From positions 1-57,081 of the forward strand of contig JBBQWT010000020.1 in assembly GCA_038210375.1 (NCBI GenBank): a stretch of 57,081 nucleotides of DNA, written 5' to 3'. This stretch comes from JBBQWT01 sp038210375 (GTDB lineage: Bacteria > Acidobacteriota > Terriglobia > Terriglobales > Acidobacteriaceae). The notes below the pieces were generated by a model that saw only the letters and a list, made by a program, of their open reading frames with translations, ran no database searches and had not been told where the DNA came from. The position numbers were made by a program, and so were the translations under genes. This document shows, piece by piece, positions 8,126 through 15,331 of this stretch (position 1 is the stretch's first letter; every line of letters begins with the position of its first letter).

Positions 8126-9089
8126 CCTCAAGACCGCGCCGGAGGCGGTAGCACCTGCCGATTCCATGGCGGCCGATGTCCATGCCGGCCTGACCTCTCA
8201 CCCCAAATCACTGCCCCCGCGATTGTTCTACGACGCCGCTGGATCCGAACTATTTGAGCGTATCACCGAACTCGACGAATATTACCTGACCCGGACCGAG
8301 CGTTCGATTCTGCAGGCGCATGCCGCCGAGATGGTGGCAGCGGCCGCTCCGCCGCTTTCCCTGATCGAACTGGGGGCGGGCAGCGCCACCAAGACCACCA
8401 TCGTGATTGAAGCGCTGCTGCGCCAGCAGCAGGGCGCGGTGTACTGTCCGGTGGACGTATCCGCCAGCGCCCTGGAAATGGCGTTGGCGCACCTCAACGG
8501 TTCATTTCCAACGCTCCAGGTCAGGCCCATCGTCGCCGACTATTCCCTGGGAATCGCGGAGCTAAGCCGCTTTCCCGGCCGCAAGCTGGTGCTCTATATC
8601 GGCTCCAGCATGGGGAATTTCGAGCCCCGCGAGGCCATGGAGATCCTGCGCAACCTGAGAAAGTCACTGGCCCCCGGCGACTCGCTGTTATTAGGGCTGG
8701 ACATGGCCAAAGACCCGAGAGTTCTTCTGGCCGCCTACGACGACGCGAACGGGGTCACCGCCGCATTCAATAAGAACATGCTGCAGCGCATCAACCGCGA
8801 GCTGAACGGCAATTTCAACCTGGACAACTTTCAGCACGTGGCCTTGTGGAATGAAGCGGAGTCGAGGATCGAGATGCACCTGCGCAGCCTGAAGAAACAA
8901 TCAGTCTCAATCCGCGCGCTGGATTTGACCGTCCAATTTGCGGAGAGCGAGCTGCTGCATACCGAGAACAGCTACAAATTCGGATTGCCGATGGTAAGCA
9001 ACATTCTGAAATCCGGCGGATTTGCGATCAAGCAAAGCTGGTTCGATTCGAATCAATGGTTCGGGGTCCACCTGGCCAAAGCGGTCTGA
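8115..9089 (+). CDS. egtD: L-histidine N-alpha-methyltransferase EgtD
   Basis: A 324-residue SAM-dependent methyltransferase that trimethylates histidine to hercynine, the substrate of EgtB. Recognisable segments are LPPRLFYDAAGSELFERIT near residue 33, the SAM-binding loop LIELGAGSATKT (83-94), and VLYIGSSMGNFEP. The length matches the family (about 320). The ATG at 8115 sits inside the egtB 3' end; an in-frame ATG at 8166 is a shorter option, but the family N terminus fits the earlier start. Together with egtB it gives the minimal two-gene ergothioneine pathway. Confidence 0.93.
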   Translation: MASNLKTAPEAVAPADSMAADVHAGLTSHPKSLPPRLFYDAAGSELFERITELDEYYLTRTERSILQAHAAEMVAAAAPPLSLIELGAGSATKTTIVIEALLRQQQGAVYCPVDVSASALEMALAHLNGSFPTLQVRPIVADYSLGIAELSRFPGRKLVLYIGSSMGNFEPREAMEILRNLRKSLAPGDSLLLGLDMAKDPRVLLAAYDDANGVTAAFNKNMLQRINRELNGNFNLDNFQHVALWNEAESRIEMHLRSLKKQSVSIRALDLTVQFAESELLHTENSYKFGLPMVSNILKSGGFAIKQSWFDSNQWFGVHLAKAV

Positions 9090-9141
9090 GGTTGTGTTTC
9101 TCGGCAACCTCTGTCTGGCATCCCATTCAGCAGCCGAGAGC

Positions 9142-10434
9142 CTAACCAAACGGATGTTCGAGCGACGGACTCTGCGGGGTGAACAGCTCCGCTCCATTTT
9201 CCGTGATGTGCATGTCATCTTCGAGCCTTACTCCAAATTCCCCGTGAATATAGACCCCGGGCTCGTCGCTGAACACCATTCCGGCTGCCATCGGCAGGGC
9301 GTTGCCGCGCACCAGGTACGGCCACTCATGACCATCCATGCCCATGCCATGACCAACCCGGTGGCTGAAGTAGCGGTAATCGGGGCCAAAGCCGGCCTGC
9401 GCGATCACGTTGCGCGCCGCCGCATCCACGGTTTGGCATGGCGCTCCCGGCCGCGCCGCTGCGAGCGCCGCCGCTTGGGCGCGGTGCACGATATCGAAGA
9501 CCCGGTTCATTTTGGCTGAAGGTTTACCCAGCACAAAGGTCCGCGATATGTCGGAGACATACCCTTCCACCGAACACCCGCCGTCCATGAGCAGGATGGC
9601 GCCTTCGCGAATGACCTGCGGAGTGATGGAGCCGTGGGGCAACGCGGAATATGTGCCCACGGAGACCCCAGCGTCACCCGAAAAACCGAGACGCGAATGG
9701 GCCAGCACTACCAGTGCCGAAAAATCATCCTGGTTCATGCCGGGCTGCAGCGAGCGGTAGGCGGCTTCGTAGGCTTGCAACGTAACCTTGGCGGCCAGCC
9801 GCATCAGATCGATTTCGTGCGCATCTTTAATCATGCGGCAGCCGGCGGTGACCGGCGTAGCGCTGGTGATGCGGGCCGTGGGTGAGGCTTTGGCCACGCC
9901 CTCACTGAACACGAACGGCACCCGCTCTTCGACGCCGATGCGTCCCGCAGCGATGCTGCGGTCTTTCAATCCTTGCGCAAGTTTCTGGTAGGGATTCTCA
10001 TCTTCCTGCCAGGTGCGCACGTCAGCGTGACTCCCCAGGGGGCCTTGGGCGATTTGTTCGCGCGCGCGATCTTCTTCGAACGCCGGCGCGACGTAGAACG
10101 CCTCCGCGCGTGCGGGCAGCACCATGGCGAACAGCCGCTCGCCACCGCTCCAGTGCATCCCGCTGAAGTAGGTTAAAGAGGTTCCCTGGCCGAGAACGAC
10201 GGCGTCCAGTTGGTGGCGGCCCATCAGGGCGCGCGCTCTTTCAATGCGCTCGCGGCGCTCCGCGGCAGTGATTGGCAAAGCCGCGCCCTTCATCGATTGC
10301 AGCGCCGCGATCGGCCCGGGAAGCGTTGCGGAGGCGGTTGTGGCCGGCCCTTGCAGCGCGGCGCTTCGAGATGTCACCAGCGACGCTCCGGAGGCTAGAG
10401 CGGCGAGGCGCAAAAAATCACGGCGGTCAGGCAT
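9142..10434 (-). CDS. Tat-exported M24 family aminopeptidase (Xaa-Pro type)
   Basis: A 430-residue metallopeptidase. The N terminus has a twin-arginine signal (RRDFLRLAALASG from residue 4), so it is exported folded. An N-terminal creatinase-like domain covers about residues 50-185, and the pita-bread catalytic domain follows. The five metal ligands are visible: two Asp in LMDGGCSVEGYVSDISRTF, His in HRVGHGMGMDGHEWP, Glu in SDEPGVYI and Glu in VRLEDDMHI. The ATG at 10434 is chosen because GAGGG lies just upstream; a GTG six codons earlier lacks a site. It would cleave Xaa-Pro or similar N-terminal dipeptide bonds outside the cytoplasm. It converges on egtD, with 52 bp between the stops. Confidence 0.9.
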   Translation of the reverse strand: MPDRRDFLRLAALASGASLVTSRSAALQGPATTASATLPGPIAALQSMKGAALPITAAERRERIERARALMGRHQLDAVVLGQGTSLTYFSGMHWSGGERLFAMVLPARAEAFYVAPAFEEDRAREQIAQGPLGSHADVRTWQEDENPYQKLAQGLKDRSIAAGRIGVEERVPFVFSEGVAKASPTARITSATPVTAGCRMIKDAHEIDLMRLAAKVTLQAYEAAYRSLQPGMNQDDFSALVVLAHSRLGFSGDAGVSVGTYSALPHGSITPQVIREGAILLMDGGCSVEGYVSDISRTFVLGKPSAKMNRVFDIVHRAQAAALAAARPGAPCQTVDAAARNVIAQAGFGPDYRYFSHRVGHGMGMDGHEWPYLVRGNALPMAAGMVFSDEPGVYIHGEFGVRLEDDMHITENGAELFTPQSPSLEHPFG

Positions 10435-10627
10435 GGTCCCTCGTGTTTTCACTGAGCTGGGCGATTTGATTCTTCAAGATGGCCCGAAGGATTAGTGTAA
10501 AGGCAAAACTGGAAGCGGGAGATTTTCGTTTTGCTCGAAACTGAGCCGGGTTTCGCGCACCCCCGGATTGACAATTCCTTGAACAATATTTTCCAATCCA
10601 GCCATGGCAGCGACGGCCTGCAGCTGT

Positions 10628-10672
10628 TTGCCTGCGTTGCGTCAAGTCGCTTACTATTTCAAACGACGCAAC
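10628..10672 (+). promoter_or_regulatory. candidate promoter with flanking inverted repeat, before the ankyrin gene
   Basis: TTGCCT (10628-10633) and TACTAT (10652-10657) are 18 bp apart. Perfect inverted arms GTTGCGTC (10636-10643) and GACGCAAC (10665-10672) flank the -10 box, the layout of a repressor-type operator. This rests on pattern only. Confidence 0.35.
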
Positions 10673-10715
10673 TGATCCCAGCCAACCTGGTTGCATCCAT
10701 CGGAGCGCACTCATC

Positions 10716-11411
10716 ATGGGCAATTCCTCGCCGGACGCAAACTTGCTGACCGGCATCCTGATCGAAAGCATCAAGATTGGAAATGACGCCAAGGTGAAAG
10801 AGCTGCTCGAAGCAGACCCATCGCTGGCGAAGGCGCGTGATGCCGACGGCGTCTCCGCCCTGCTGTGGTCGATCTACGGCAAGCACAAGGAAATTACCGC
10901 TTTGTTGATCGATCGCGCTGCGCCCATGGATCTTTTTGAAGCCAGCGCCAGTGGCAATCTGGCCCGGGTTGAATCGCTGATTGGCTCCGGAGAAACCGGT
11001 GGCTATTCCGCGGATGGCTGGACGCCCCTGCACCTGGCGGCGGCTTTCGGCCATGGCGATGTGGTGACCGCATTACTGAAGCACGGGGCTCCGATCGAAG
11101 GCCGCTCCACTAACCCGACCAAGAACACCGCTTTGGCGGCGTGCGTCGCCATCAGCCGTTCCCACGAGATTGCGGCTGCGCTGCTGCGGAACGGCGCCGA
11201 CGTGAATACGCGGCAGTCCGGCGGGTTCACGCCGCTGCATGGAGCGGCTTCGCAGGGAAGCGTGGAATTATGCAAATTACTGCTCGATCATGGCGCCGAC
11301 CCCGAGGCTCGGTCGAACGAGGGCCAGACCCCCCTGGATATGGCGAGGGCGAAGGAACAGGGAGACGTAGTCGAAATGCTGCAGGCACGCATCCATCGGG
11401 AAAAACCATAA
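10716..11411 (+). CDS. ankyrin repeat protein
   Basis: A 231-residue protein without a signal peptide, built almost entirely of ankyrin repeats of about 33 residues. The clearest are GWTPLHLAAAFGHGDVVTALLKHGA, NTALAACVAISRSHEIAAALLRNGADVN and GFTPLHGAASQGSVELCKLLLDHGADPEA. A more degenerate N-terminal part begins LLTGILIESIKIGNDAKVKELLEADPSLAKARD. Ankyrin arrays are protein-binding scaffolds; no partner or enzymatic domain is visible. A moderate ribosome-binding site (CGGAG) precedes the ATG. Function is unknown beyond probable protein-protein contact in the cytoplasm. Confidence 0.85.
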   Translation: MGNSSPDANLLTGILIESIKIGNDAKVKELLEADPSLAKARDADGVSALLWSIYGKHKEITALLIDRAAPMDLFEASASGNLARVESLIGSGETGGYSADGWTPLHLAAAFGHGDVVTALLKHGAPIEGRSTNPTKNTALAACVAISRSHEIAAALLRNGADVNTRQSGGFTPLHGAASQGSVELCKLLLDHGADPEARSNEGQTPLDMARAKEQGDVVEMLQARIHREKP

Positions 11412-11576
11412 TCGTTACGACGGAAGAGCACGCCAGGACGCTTCGGAAGCCCGATGGTAGCCAGTCGATCCGGTGGCAGGGAATTGGGGCATCGACAATC
11501 AAAACCGACTTGGCGTTTGAGGAACACTGTTCCGTTGTAGTGCACCCGCATGCGATTTAGACACCAGGAGGCGTAA

Positions 11577-11993
11577 ATGAGATTACTGGCCATCTTAATT
11601 CTGCTCACAACAGGTATTTTCAAGCCAGCACCGAGCGAACTTCATATCTCACTCCTGCAAAGATACAGCGATCACCGCCTTCCGGGAATCGATTCGACGG
11701 TGGGCGAAATCTCGAAATCGGACACCGGCGGCTTGAAAATTGAATACGACATCGGCGAGATGGCTGGCGTAGAAACAGAGTGCAAGGGTTGCGGGTGGAC
11801 TGATGGCGAAGTGTGGCGAAAGAAGGTTATCGTGGACGGCGAGCCCGTAACCGTGGTTTACACCTCGAAGAAGATGTTAATAGTCAGCTTTCCAAAACTT
11901 ACTGCAAACTTTCATGGCACAGTCAATTCACCTGAAGACATGGCGGACATGCTCCTTATGACCATGACTTATAAGAAATCATTTTCAAAGTGA
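11577..11993 (+). CDS. small exported protein of unknown function
   Basis: A 138-residue protein with an N-terminal hydrophobic segment (MRLLAILILLTTGIF) that would act as a signal peptide or anchor. It is preceded by a strong ribosome-binding site (AGGAGG, spacing 5), which supports it being real. The mature part is mixed alpha/beta in composition, with one ECKGCGW cysteine pair at about residue 63, and ends in a Lys/Ser-rich tail. I do not recognise the family. The cysteine pair could form a disulfide if the protein is exported. It lies between the ankyrin gene and the leftward stress-gene group and seems to stand alone; 11412-11576 upstream shows nothing clear. Confidence 0.65.
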   Translation: MRLLAILILLTTGIFKPAPSELHISLLQRYSDHRLPGIDSTVGEISKSDTGGLKIEYDIGEMAGVETECKGCGWTDGEVWRKKVIVDGEPVTVVYTSKKMLIVSFPKLTANFHGTVNSPEDMADMLLMTMTYKKSFSK

Positions 11994-12012
11994 CCCCTGT
12001 ATGAACCCCCAA

Positions 12013-12043
12013 TAAAAAAGCCACACGAGTTAAGTGTGGCTTT
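12013..12043 (-). terminator. Rho-independent terminator (mainly for the leftward stress gene)
   Basis: A perfect 10-bp stem AAAGCCACAC/GTGTGGCTTT surrounds a seven-nt loop. Read on the minus strand, it is followed by a run of T. It lies between the convergent genes ending at 11993 and 12066 and may stop both. Confidence 0.85.
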
Positions 12044-12065
12044 CCCATTGGTGGTTGAACGACGG

Positions 12066-12578
12066 TTATGCGGCTTGCGGCACGGTGATGTTCTGGGCGC
12101 CGGTGCGCACCATGATCTCGCGGACGCGCGCAGCTGACGCCAGGTCCTGTGCGTGAACCGTGCACAGAATCCCGCCCTTGTTGATGTGGCCTTCATAAAT
12201 CTTGGCCTGCTCTTCCGGAATCCCCATACCCACCAGGGCGCCGGCGAGGCCGCCGATGACTGCTCCCCCGCCTGCTCCGGCCAAGGCTGCCATCAGCGGA
12301 CCGGCTGCTACGAAAGGTCCCAGGCCCGGGATCGCCAGCAGGCCAATGCCCGCCAGCCAGCCCAGTGCGCCGCCCAGCACCGCGCCGGAACCTGCACCGG
12401 TCGCTGTGGGGGTGGACGTGTCATGGGTTGCGGCAAATGCGGTGGTGCCCGCTTTTTCGGGGAAAAGGACGGAAATGTCAGTGTTGCTGAAGCCCGCGGT
12501 CTTCAATTCAGCGACGGCGGTTTCCAGACTCGAATAGCTGGGATAGGTGGCGTAAACCAGAAAATCTCTGCTTTGCAT
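12066..12578 (-). CDS. YflT-like general stress domain protein with glycine zipper (paralogue 1)
   Basis: A 170-residue protein. The N-terminal ~45 residues (FLVYATYPSYSSLETAVAELKTAGFSNTDISVLFPE) resemble the YflT/general stress protein 17M domain, which forms a small alpha/beta fold. Residues ~60-125 are rich in Gly and Ala (GAGSGAVLGGALGWLAGIG and GAGGGAVIGGLAGALVGMG), a glycine-zipper-like hydrophobic segment that may insert in or lie on the membrane. A C-terminal beta/alpha part (KGGILCTVHAQD) follows. AGGAGG-type spacing before the ATG is good (TTGGAGG). It is a close paralogue of the gene at 12695-13231. The biochemical role is unknown; members are usually stress-induced. Confidence 0.8.
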   Translation of the reverse strand: MQSRDFLVYATYPSYSSLETAVAELKTAGFSNTDISVLFPEKAGTTAFAATHDTSTPTATGAGSGAVLGGALGWLAGIGLLAIPGLGPFVAAGPLMAALAGAGGGAVIGGLAGALVGMGIPEEQAKIYEGHINKGGILCTVHAQDLASAARVREIMVRTGAQNITVPQAA

Positions 12579-12630
12579 GTGAATCCTCCAAGGAATTTAA
12601 ATATAAAGCGATTGCGGATGGTGCGATTTC

Positions 12631-12665
12631 GATACTCCTTCTCTCATACTAAGAGAAGGAGTATC
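12631..12665. promoter_or_regulatory. perfect 14-bp stem-loop between the two stress paralogues
   Basis: GATACTCCTTCTCT (12631-12644) pairs exactly with AGAGAAGGAGTATC (12652-12665) around the loop CATACTA. It lies ~30 bp after the stop of the upstream gene (12695) and ~50 bp before the start of the downstream one (12578). There is no T tract on either strand, so mRNA processing or stabilisation, or an operator, is as likely as termination. Confidence 0.55.
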
Positions 12666-12694
12666 AAACTTGTTGCCAGCAGGCACCCGGAAGA

Positions 12695-13231
12695 TCAGGC
12701 AGCCTTTGATTCGCCGGTGGCCGACACGTCTTCCGCTCCGGTCTGTTCCAGGATCGCTTTGGCGCGGTCCTTCCAGGTGGCATCGTCACAGTGCACTGAC
12801 AGCAGGATGCCGCCCTTAGTGACGCGGCCTTCGTAGCGCTTGGCTTCGTATTCGGGAATGCCAAGGCCGATCAATGCCCCAGTGATGCCGAGCACGGCTC
12901 CGCCCACGCCCGCGCCCGCCAGGGCCGCCATGATGGGACCGGCGGCGATGAAGGGTCCGATGCCGGGGATGGCCAGCGCGCCGATGCCGGCAAGCCAGCC
13001 CAGGGTGCCGCCGATGACCGCGCCGGAGGTTGCGCCGGTGGTCGCGCCTTCCGGCGCCTTGGTGCCCTTTTCGTGCGCGAAAGCCTTGGTGCCCACGTTC
13101 TCGGGGAATAGGACGGAAATGTCGGTGTTTCTGAAGTCGTTGGCTTTCAGAGCGTCCACGCCATTTTCAACGCTTGAATAAGAAGAATAGATACCAAAGA
13201 CCGCGATGTTTTTAGGGACTGCTGTAGCCAT
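12695..13231 (-). CDS. YflT-like general stress domain protein with glycine zipper (paralogue 2)
   Basis: A 178-residue protein with the same plan as its downstream neighbour. It has a YflT-like N terminus (AVFGIYSSYSSVENGVDALKANDFRNTDISVLFPE), a long Gly/Ala hydrophobic middle (ATSGAVIGGTLGWLAGIGALAIPGIG and GAGVGGAVLGITGALIGLG), and a C-terminal KGGILLSVHCDD segment. The two are similar enough to have arisen by local duplication. AAAGGAG precedes the ATG. The gene is probably expressed with the paralogue at 12066-12578 and perhaps with the BON gene. Membrane association is inferred from composition; no enzymatic motif is seen. Confidence 0.8.
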   Translation of the reverse strand: MATAVPKNIAVFGIYSSYSSVENGVDALKANDFRNTDISVLFPENVGTKAFAHEKGTKAPEGATTGATSGAVIGGTLGWLAGIGALAIPGIGPFIAAGPIMAALAGAGVGGAVLGITGALIGLGIPEYEAKRYEGRVTKGGILLSVHCDDATWKDRAKAILEQTGAEDVSATGESKAA

Positions 13232-13275
13232 GAAGTACTCCTTTGGTTTTTTGTAATTTGTTTTTTGTTTGATGC

Positions 13276-14127
13276 TTAATCCAATTCAACCTGGATGGAA
13301 ATCTCGCTGGTCACGTTAGTTGCGCCGGCGATCTCTTTCGCCTTGGTTTCCACGGCCGCTTTTTCCACCGCCGAGCGCACCGGGCCTTTGAGTGTGACTT
13401 TGCCGTCGCGGGCGATGATCTTGATGTTGTGGGCGTAAGACGAAAGACTCTTGTCGGAATAAATTTCGTGGCGAATCAGGCGCGCGGTTTCGCGGTCGGA
13501 ACGATTGCTCTTGGCCTGGTCCGCGGTGACTTCATTGGGGTTGAGGTCGCGCTGGTTGACCTTGCTGTTGTCAGCCGCCACCGCGCCACCGCTGCTCGCA
13601 GGCGTGCTTGCCGGCCGGGCGCGCTCCGGCGCCGGACGCAGGCGTTGGGCTGGCCTATCGGACGTCGGTTGTGCAGTTTGGGGCGGTGTCGGCTGGGCAG
13701 CCAGCTTCTTTGCCGGCTTTCTCTTGCGCAAGCGAGGCATCCGGGTGGTGGTTTGAATTGCGGCCTGCCCCGACGCGCCTTGGGGATGCGTGGCATCGAT
13801 CTGCACCGCTTCCGGCGGCGGAGTCCGAGCTGGTGTGGTGCTGGGGGCCGCCTGATCTGCGGGCGGAGCCGCCGGAGTTTCGGGCTGATTCTCCGTATTC
13901 GAAGGGGTGGCTGCGGGAAGATTTGCGGCAGGACGGGCGGGGTCAACCGGAGGCGCCTTATCTACCGGAGGCGCCTTCTCCACCGGGGGCGCGCTGGGAA
14001 CGGGTGGCGCGCTCTGCACGGGGGGCGCCTGGTTAGGGGCAGATGACTGCGCCGAGGCCGCCGACAGGCAGGCCAGAATCATGCCTGCGGGCAAAACAAA
14101 TCGAACCACTGAATTTCGCAAGATCAT
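13276..14127 (-). CDS. exported proline-rich protein with C-terminal BON domain
   Basis: A 283-residue protein with a signal peptide (cleavage near SAASAQ, residue 26). Then comes a low-complexity Pro/Ala region (~30-200) with repeated APPVxxAPPV units and a basic patch (MPRLRKRKPAKKL) at about 130-145. The C terminus (~205-283) is a BON domain (RLIRHEIYSDKSLSSYAHNIKIIARDGKVTLKGPV). BON domains are thought to bind phospholipid or envelope surfaces, as in OsmY, and are common in osmotic-stress proteins. The proline-rich stretch could span the periplasm or peptidoglycan. It lies 44 bp upstream of the stress paralogues on the same strand, suggesting joint expression. The precise role is unknown. 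Confidence 0.82.
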   Translation of the reverse strand: MILRNSVVRFVLPAGMILACLSAASAQSSAPNQAPPVQSAPPVPSAPPVEKAPPVDKAPPVDPARPAANLPAATPSNTENQPETPAAPPADQAAPSTTPARTPPPEAVQIDATHPQGASGQAAIQTTTRMPRLRKRKPAKKLAAQPTPPQTAQPTSDRPAQRLRPAPERARPASTPASSGGAVAADNSKVNQRDLNPNEVTADQAKSNRSDRETARLIRHEIYSDKSLSSYAHNIKIIARDGKVTLKGPVRSAVEKAAVETKAKEIAGATNVTSEISIQVELD

Positions 14128-14350
14128 TGCTTACCTCTAGATTTGGGTTAGATGCGCCTGAATAGAAATTAAACAGCCCGCTGCAAAACAAAAATCATTT
14201 TTGCGCCGCATTGCGGCCTTGGAAAACTGATGCGGAATTGGCATAGACAGTTGCTCCGCCGCAGATCAAGTGGGCTCATTTAGGGGGGCTGATCTTCGCG
14301 CCGCGGGCGCGGCGCCAGGTAAAGTACTTTCGATTTGCGAGAGAGCTATC

Positions 14351-15178
14351 TTAGAATTTCGCGGGCGCCGCGCTGGCGCCGGCCTGCGGCCCTTTGAGCG
14401 CTGCCAGGCGCGCGGTGGCGAGGTCTATCGCCGAGCTGGGGATTACGTCAGTCTCACTGGCATTATTGGCGGAAGTCTTGGTGATCTTTGCCTGGGCCTC
14501 CGCTTTTTCTTTCGCGACTTTGCCGTCGGACTGAATCTGCTCGTAAATTTTGATGGCCTCGGCCGGATGCTTGGCCTCTAAAGCGCTGGCCAGTTCAAGT
14601 TGCGCGGTGATTTTGGGGACCGACATGGTGGGCTTGTCCACGATCTCGCGGTAAACGCGAATGGCATCGTCGGGTCGTCCGGAAGAACGGTATATGGATC
14701 CCAAGGCAAATTTTGCCAGAGCGGAAACCTCGGGACCGCTGTCGTCCGCCGCCTGTTTCAAAGTGCTTTCCGCTTCCGCACTATTGCCCGCGTCGATGGA
14801 GGTGACGCCCGCAAAGTAACGCGCGGCCTTGCCCGCCGGGGTGTGCGAATAGTTCGATGCCAGGGCGGAAAACTGTTTGTGGGCCGCAGTGCCGCGCTCG
14901 GCCACTGAAGTGTAGGAGGGCACACCGGGTTGTTCCGGCGCTCCCGCCGGACGCAATGGGGCGGAATAAATTCGCAGGGCCTTGCCCAGTTCTTCTCCGG
15001 CTTGCTGGTTGCGCTGGTTGTTGTAGTACCAGGCGGCGGCGCCGATCAGCAACACCAGCAGCGCGGTCACCGCGGTCAAAACCACGCTTTTGCTGTGGCC
15101 CAGCGCCCAGTTATAGGTTCCCTGGGCAGTTTCGGCAAACTTATCCTGCTTCAATTCGCGTCGTGTATAACTTTGCAC
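14351..15178 (-). CDS. membrane-anchored TPR protein (YfgM-like)
   Basis: A 275-residue protein with a short cytoplasmic N terminus, one transmembrane helix at about residues 31-51 (SVVLTAVTALLVLLIGAAAW) and a periplasmic TPR-like helical domain (for example AKFALGSIYRSSGRPDDAIRVYREIVDKP and AAGKAARYFAGVTSIDAGNSAEAESTLKQA). The topology and size resemble the YfgM/TPR_21 family, which works with the SecYEG translocon and periplasmic chaperones. That specific role is an analogy, not shown here. The gene is divergent from the kinase gene; 14128-14350, downstream of it, contains nothing I can identify. Confidence 0.7.
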   Translation of the reverse strand: MQSYTRRELKQDKFAETAQGTYNWALGHSKSVVLTAVTALLVLLIGAAAWYYNNQRNQQAGEELGKALRIYSAPLRPAGAPEQPGVPSYTSVAERGTAAHKQFSALASNYSHTPAGKAARYFAGVTSIDAGNSAEAESTLKQAADDSGPEVSALAKFALGSIYRSSGRPDDAIRVYREIVDKPTMSVPKITAQLELASALEAKHPAEAIKIYEQIQSDGKVAKEKAEAQAKITKTSANNASETDVIPSSAIDLATARLAALKGPQAGASAAPAKF

Positions 15179-15254
15179 TGAATTCCTTAAGGGGTTAGTG
15201 GGGAACGATTTAACGGCCGCCGGGGTGGCGGAAGGTCAAGTTTAACAGCCTCCA

Positions 15255-15269
15255 TTTGACAGCGTCAAA
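15255..15269. promoter_or_regulatory. palindromic operator candidate in the divergent region
   Basis: TTTGAC-AGC-GTCAAA is a perfect six-bp inverted repeat with a three-bp centre. It lies 11 bp upstream of the kinase -35 box and between two divergent genes (starts at 15178 and 15332). Confidence 0.4.
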
Positions 15270-15280
15270 CCGGGGCTCCG

Positions 15281-15310
15281 TTGACATCAGCCGGTCGCGG
15301 CTCGTACGAT
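15281..15310 (+). promoter_or_regulatory. sigma70-type promoter for the Ser/Thr kinase gene
   Basis: A perfect TTGACA (15281-15286) and TACGAT (15305-15310) are separated by 18 bp. Transcription would begin near 15317, about 15 nt before the ATG at 15332. The promoter covers the in-frame TTG at 15281, which argues against a start there. Confidence 0.65.
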
Positions 15311-15331
15311 GACTCTCCCCGCCCTTCTCCA

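Noticed and set aside
9099..9139. Terminator between egtD and the M24 gene
   Set aside because: Only a 7-bp inverted repeat (TCTCGGC/GCCGAGA) with a 27-nt gap and no T tract.
12153..12836. 227-codon plus-strand frame across both stress paralogues
   Set aside because: Spans two well-supported minus-strand genes and the stem-loop; no start signal.
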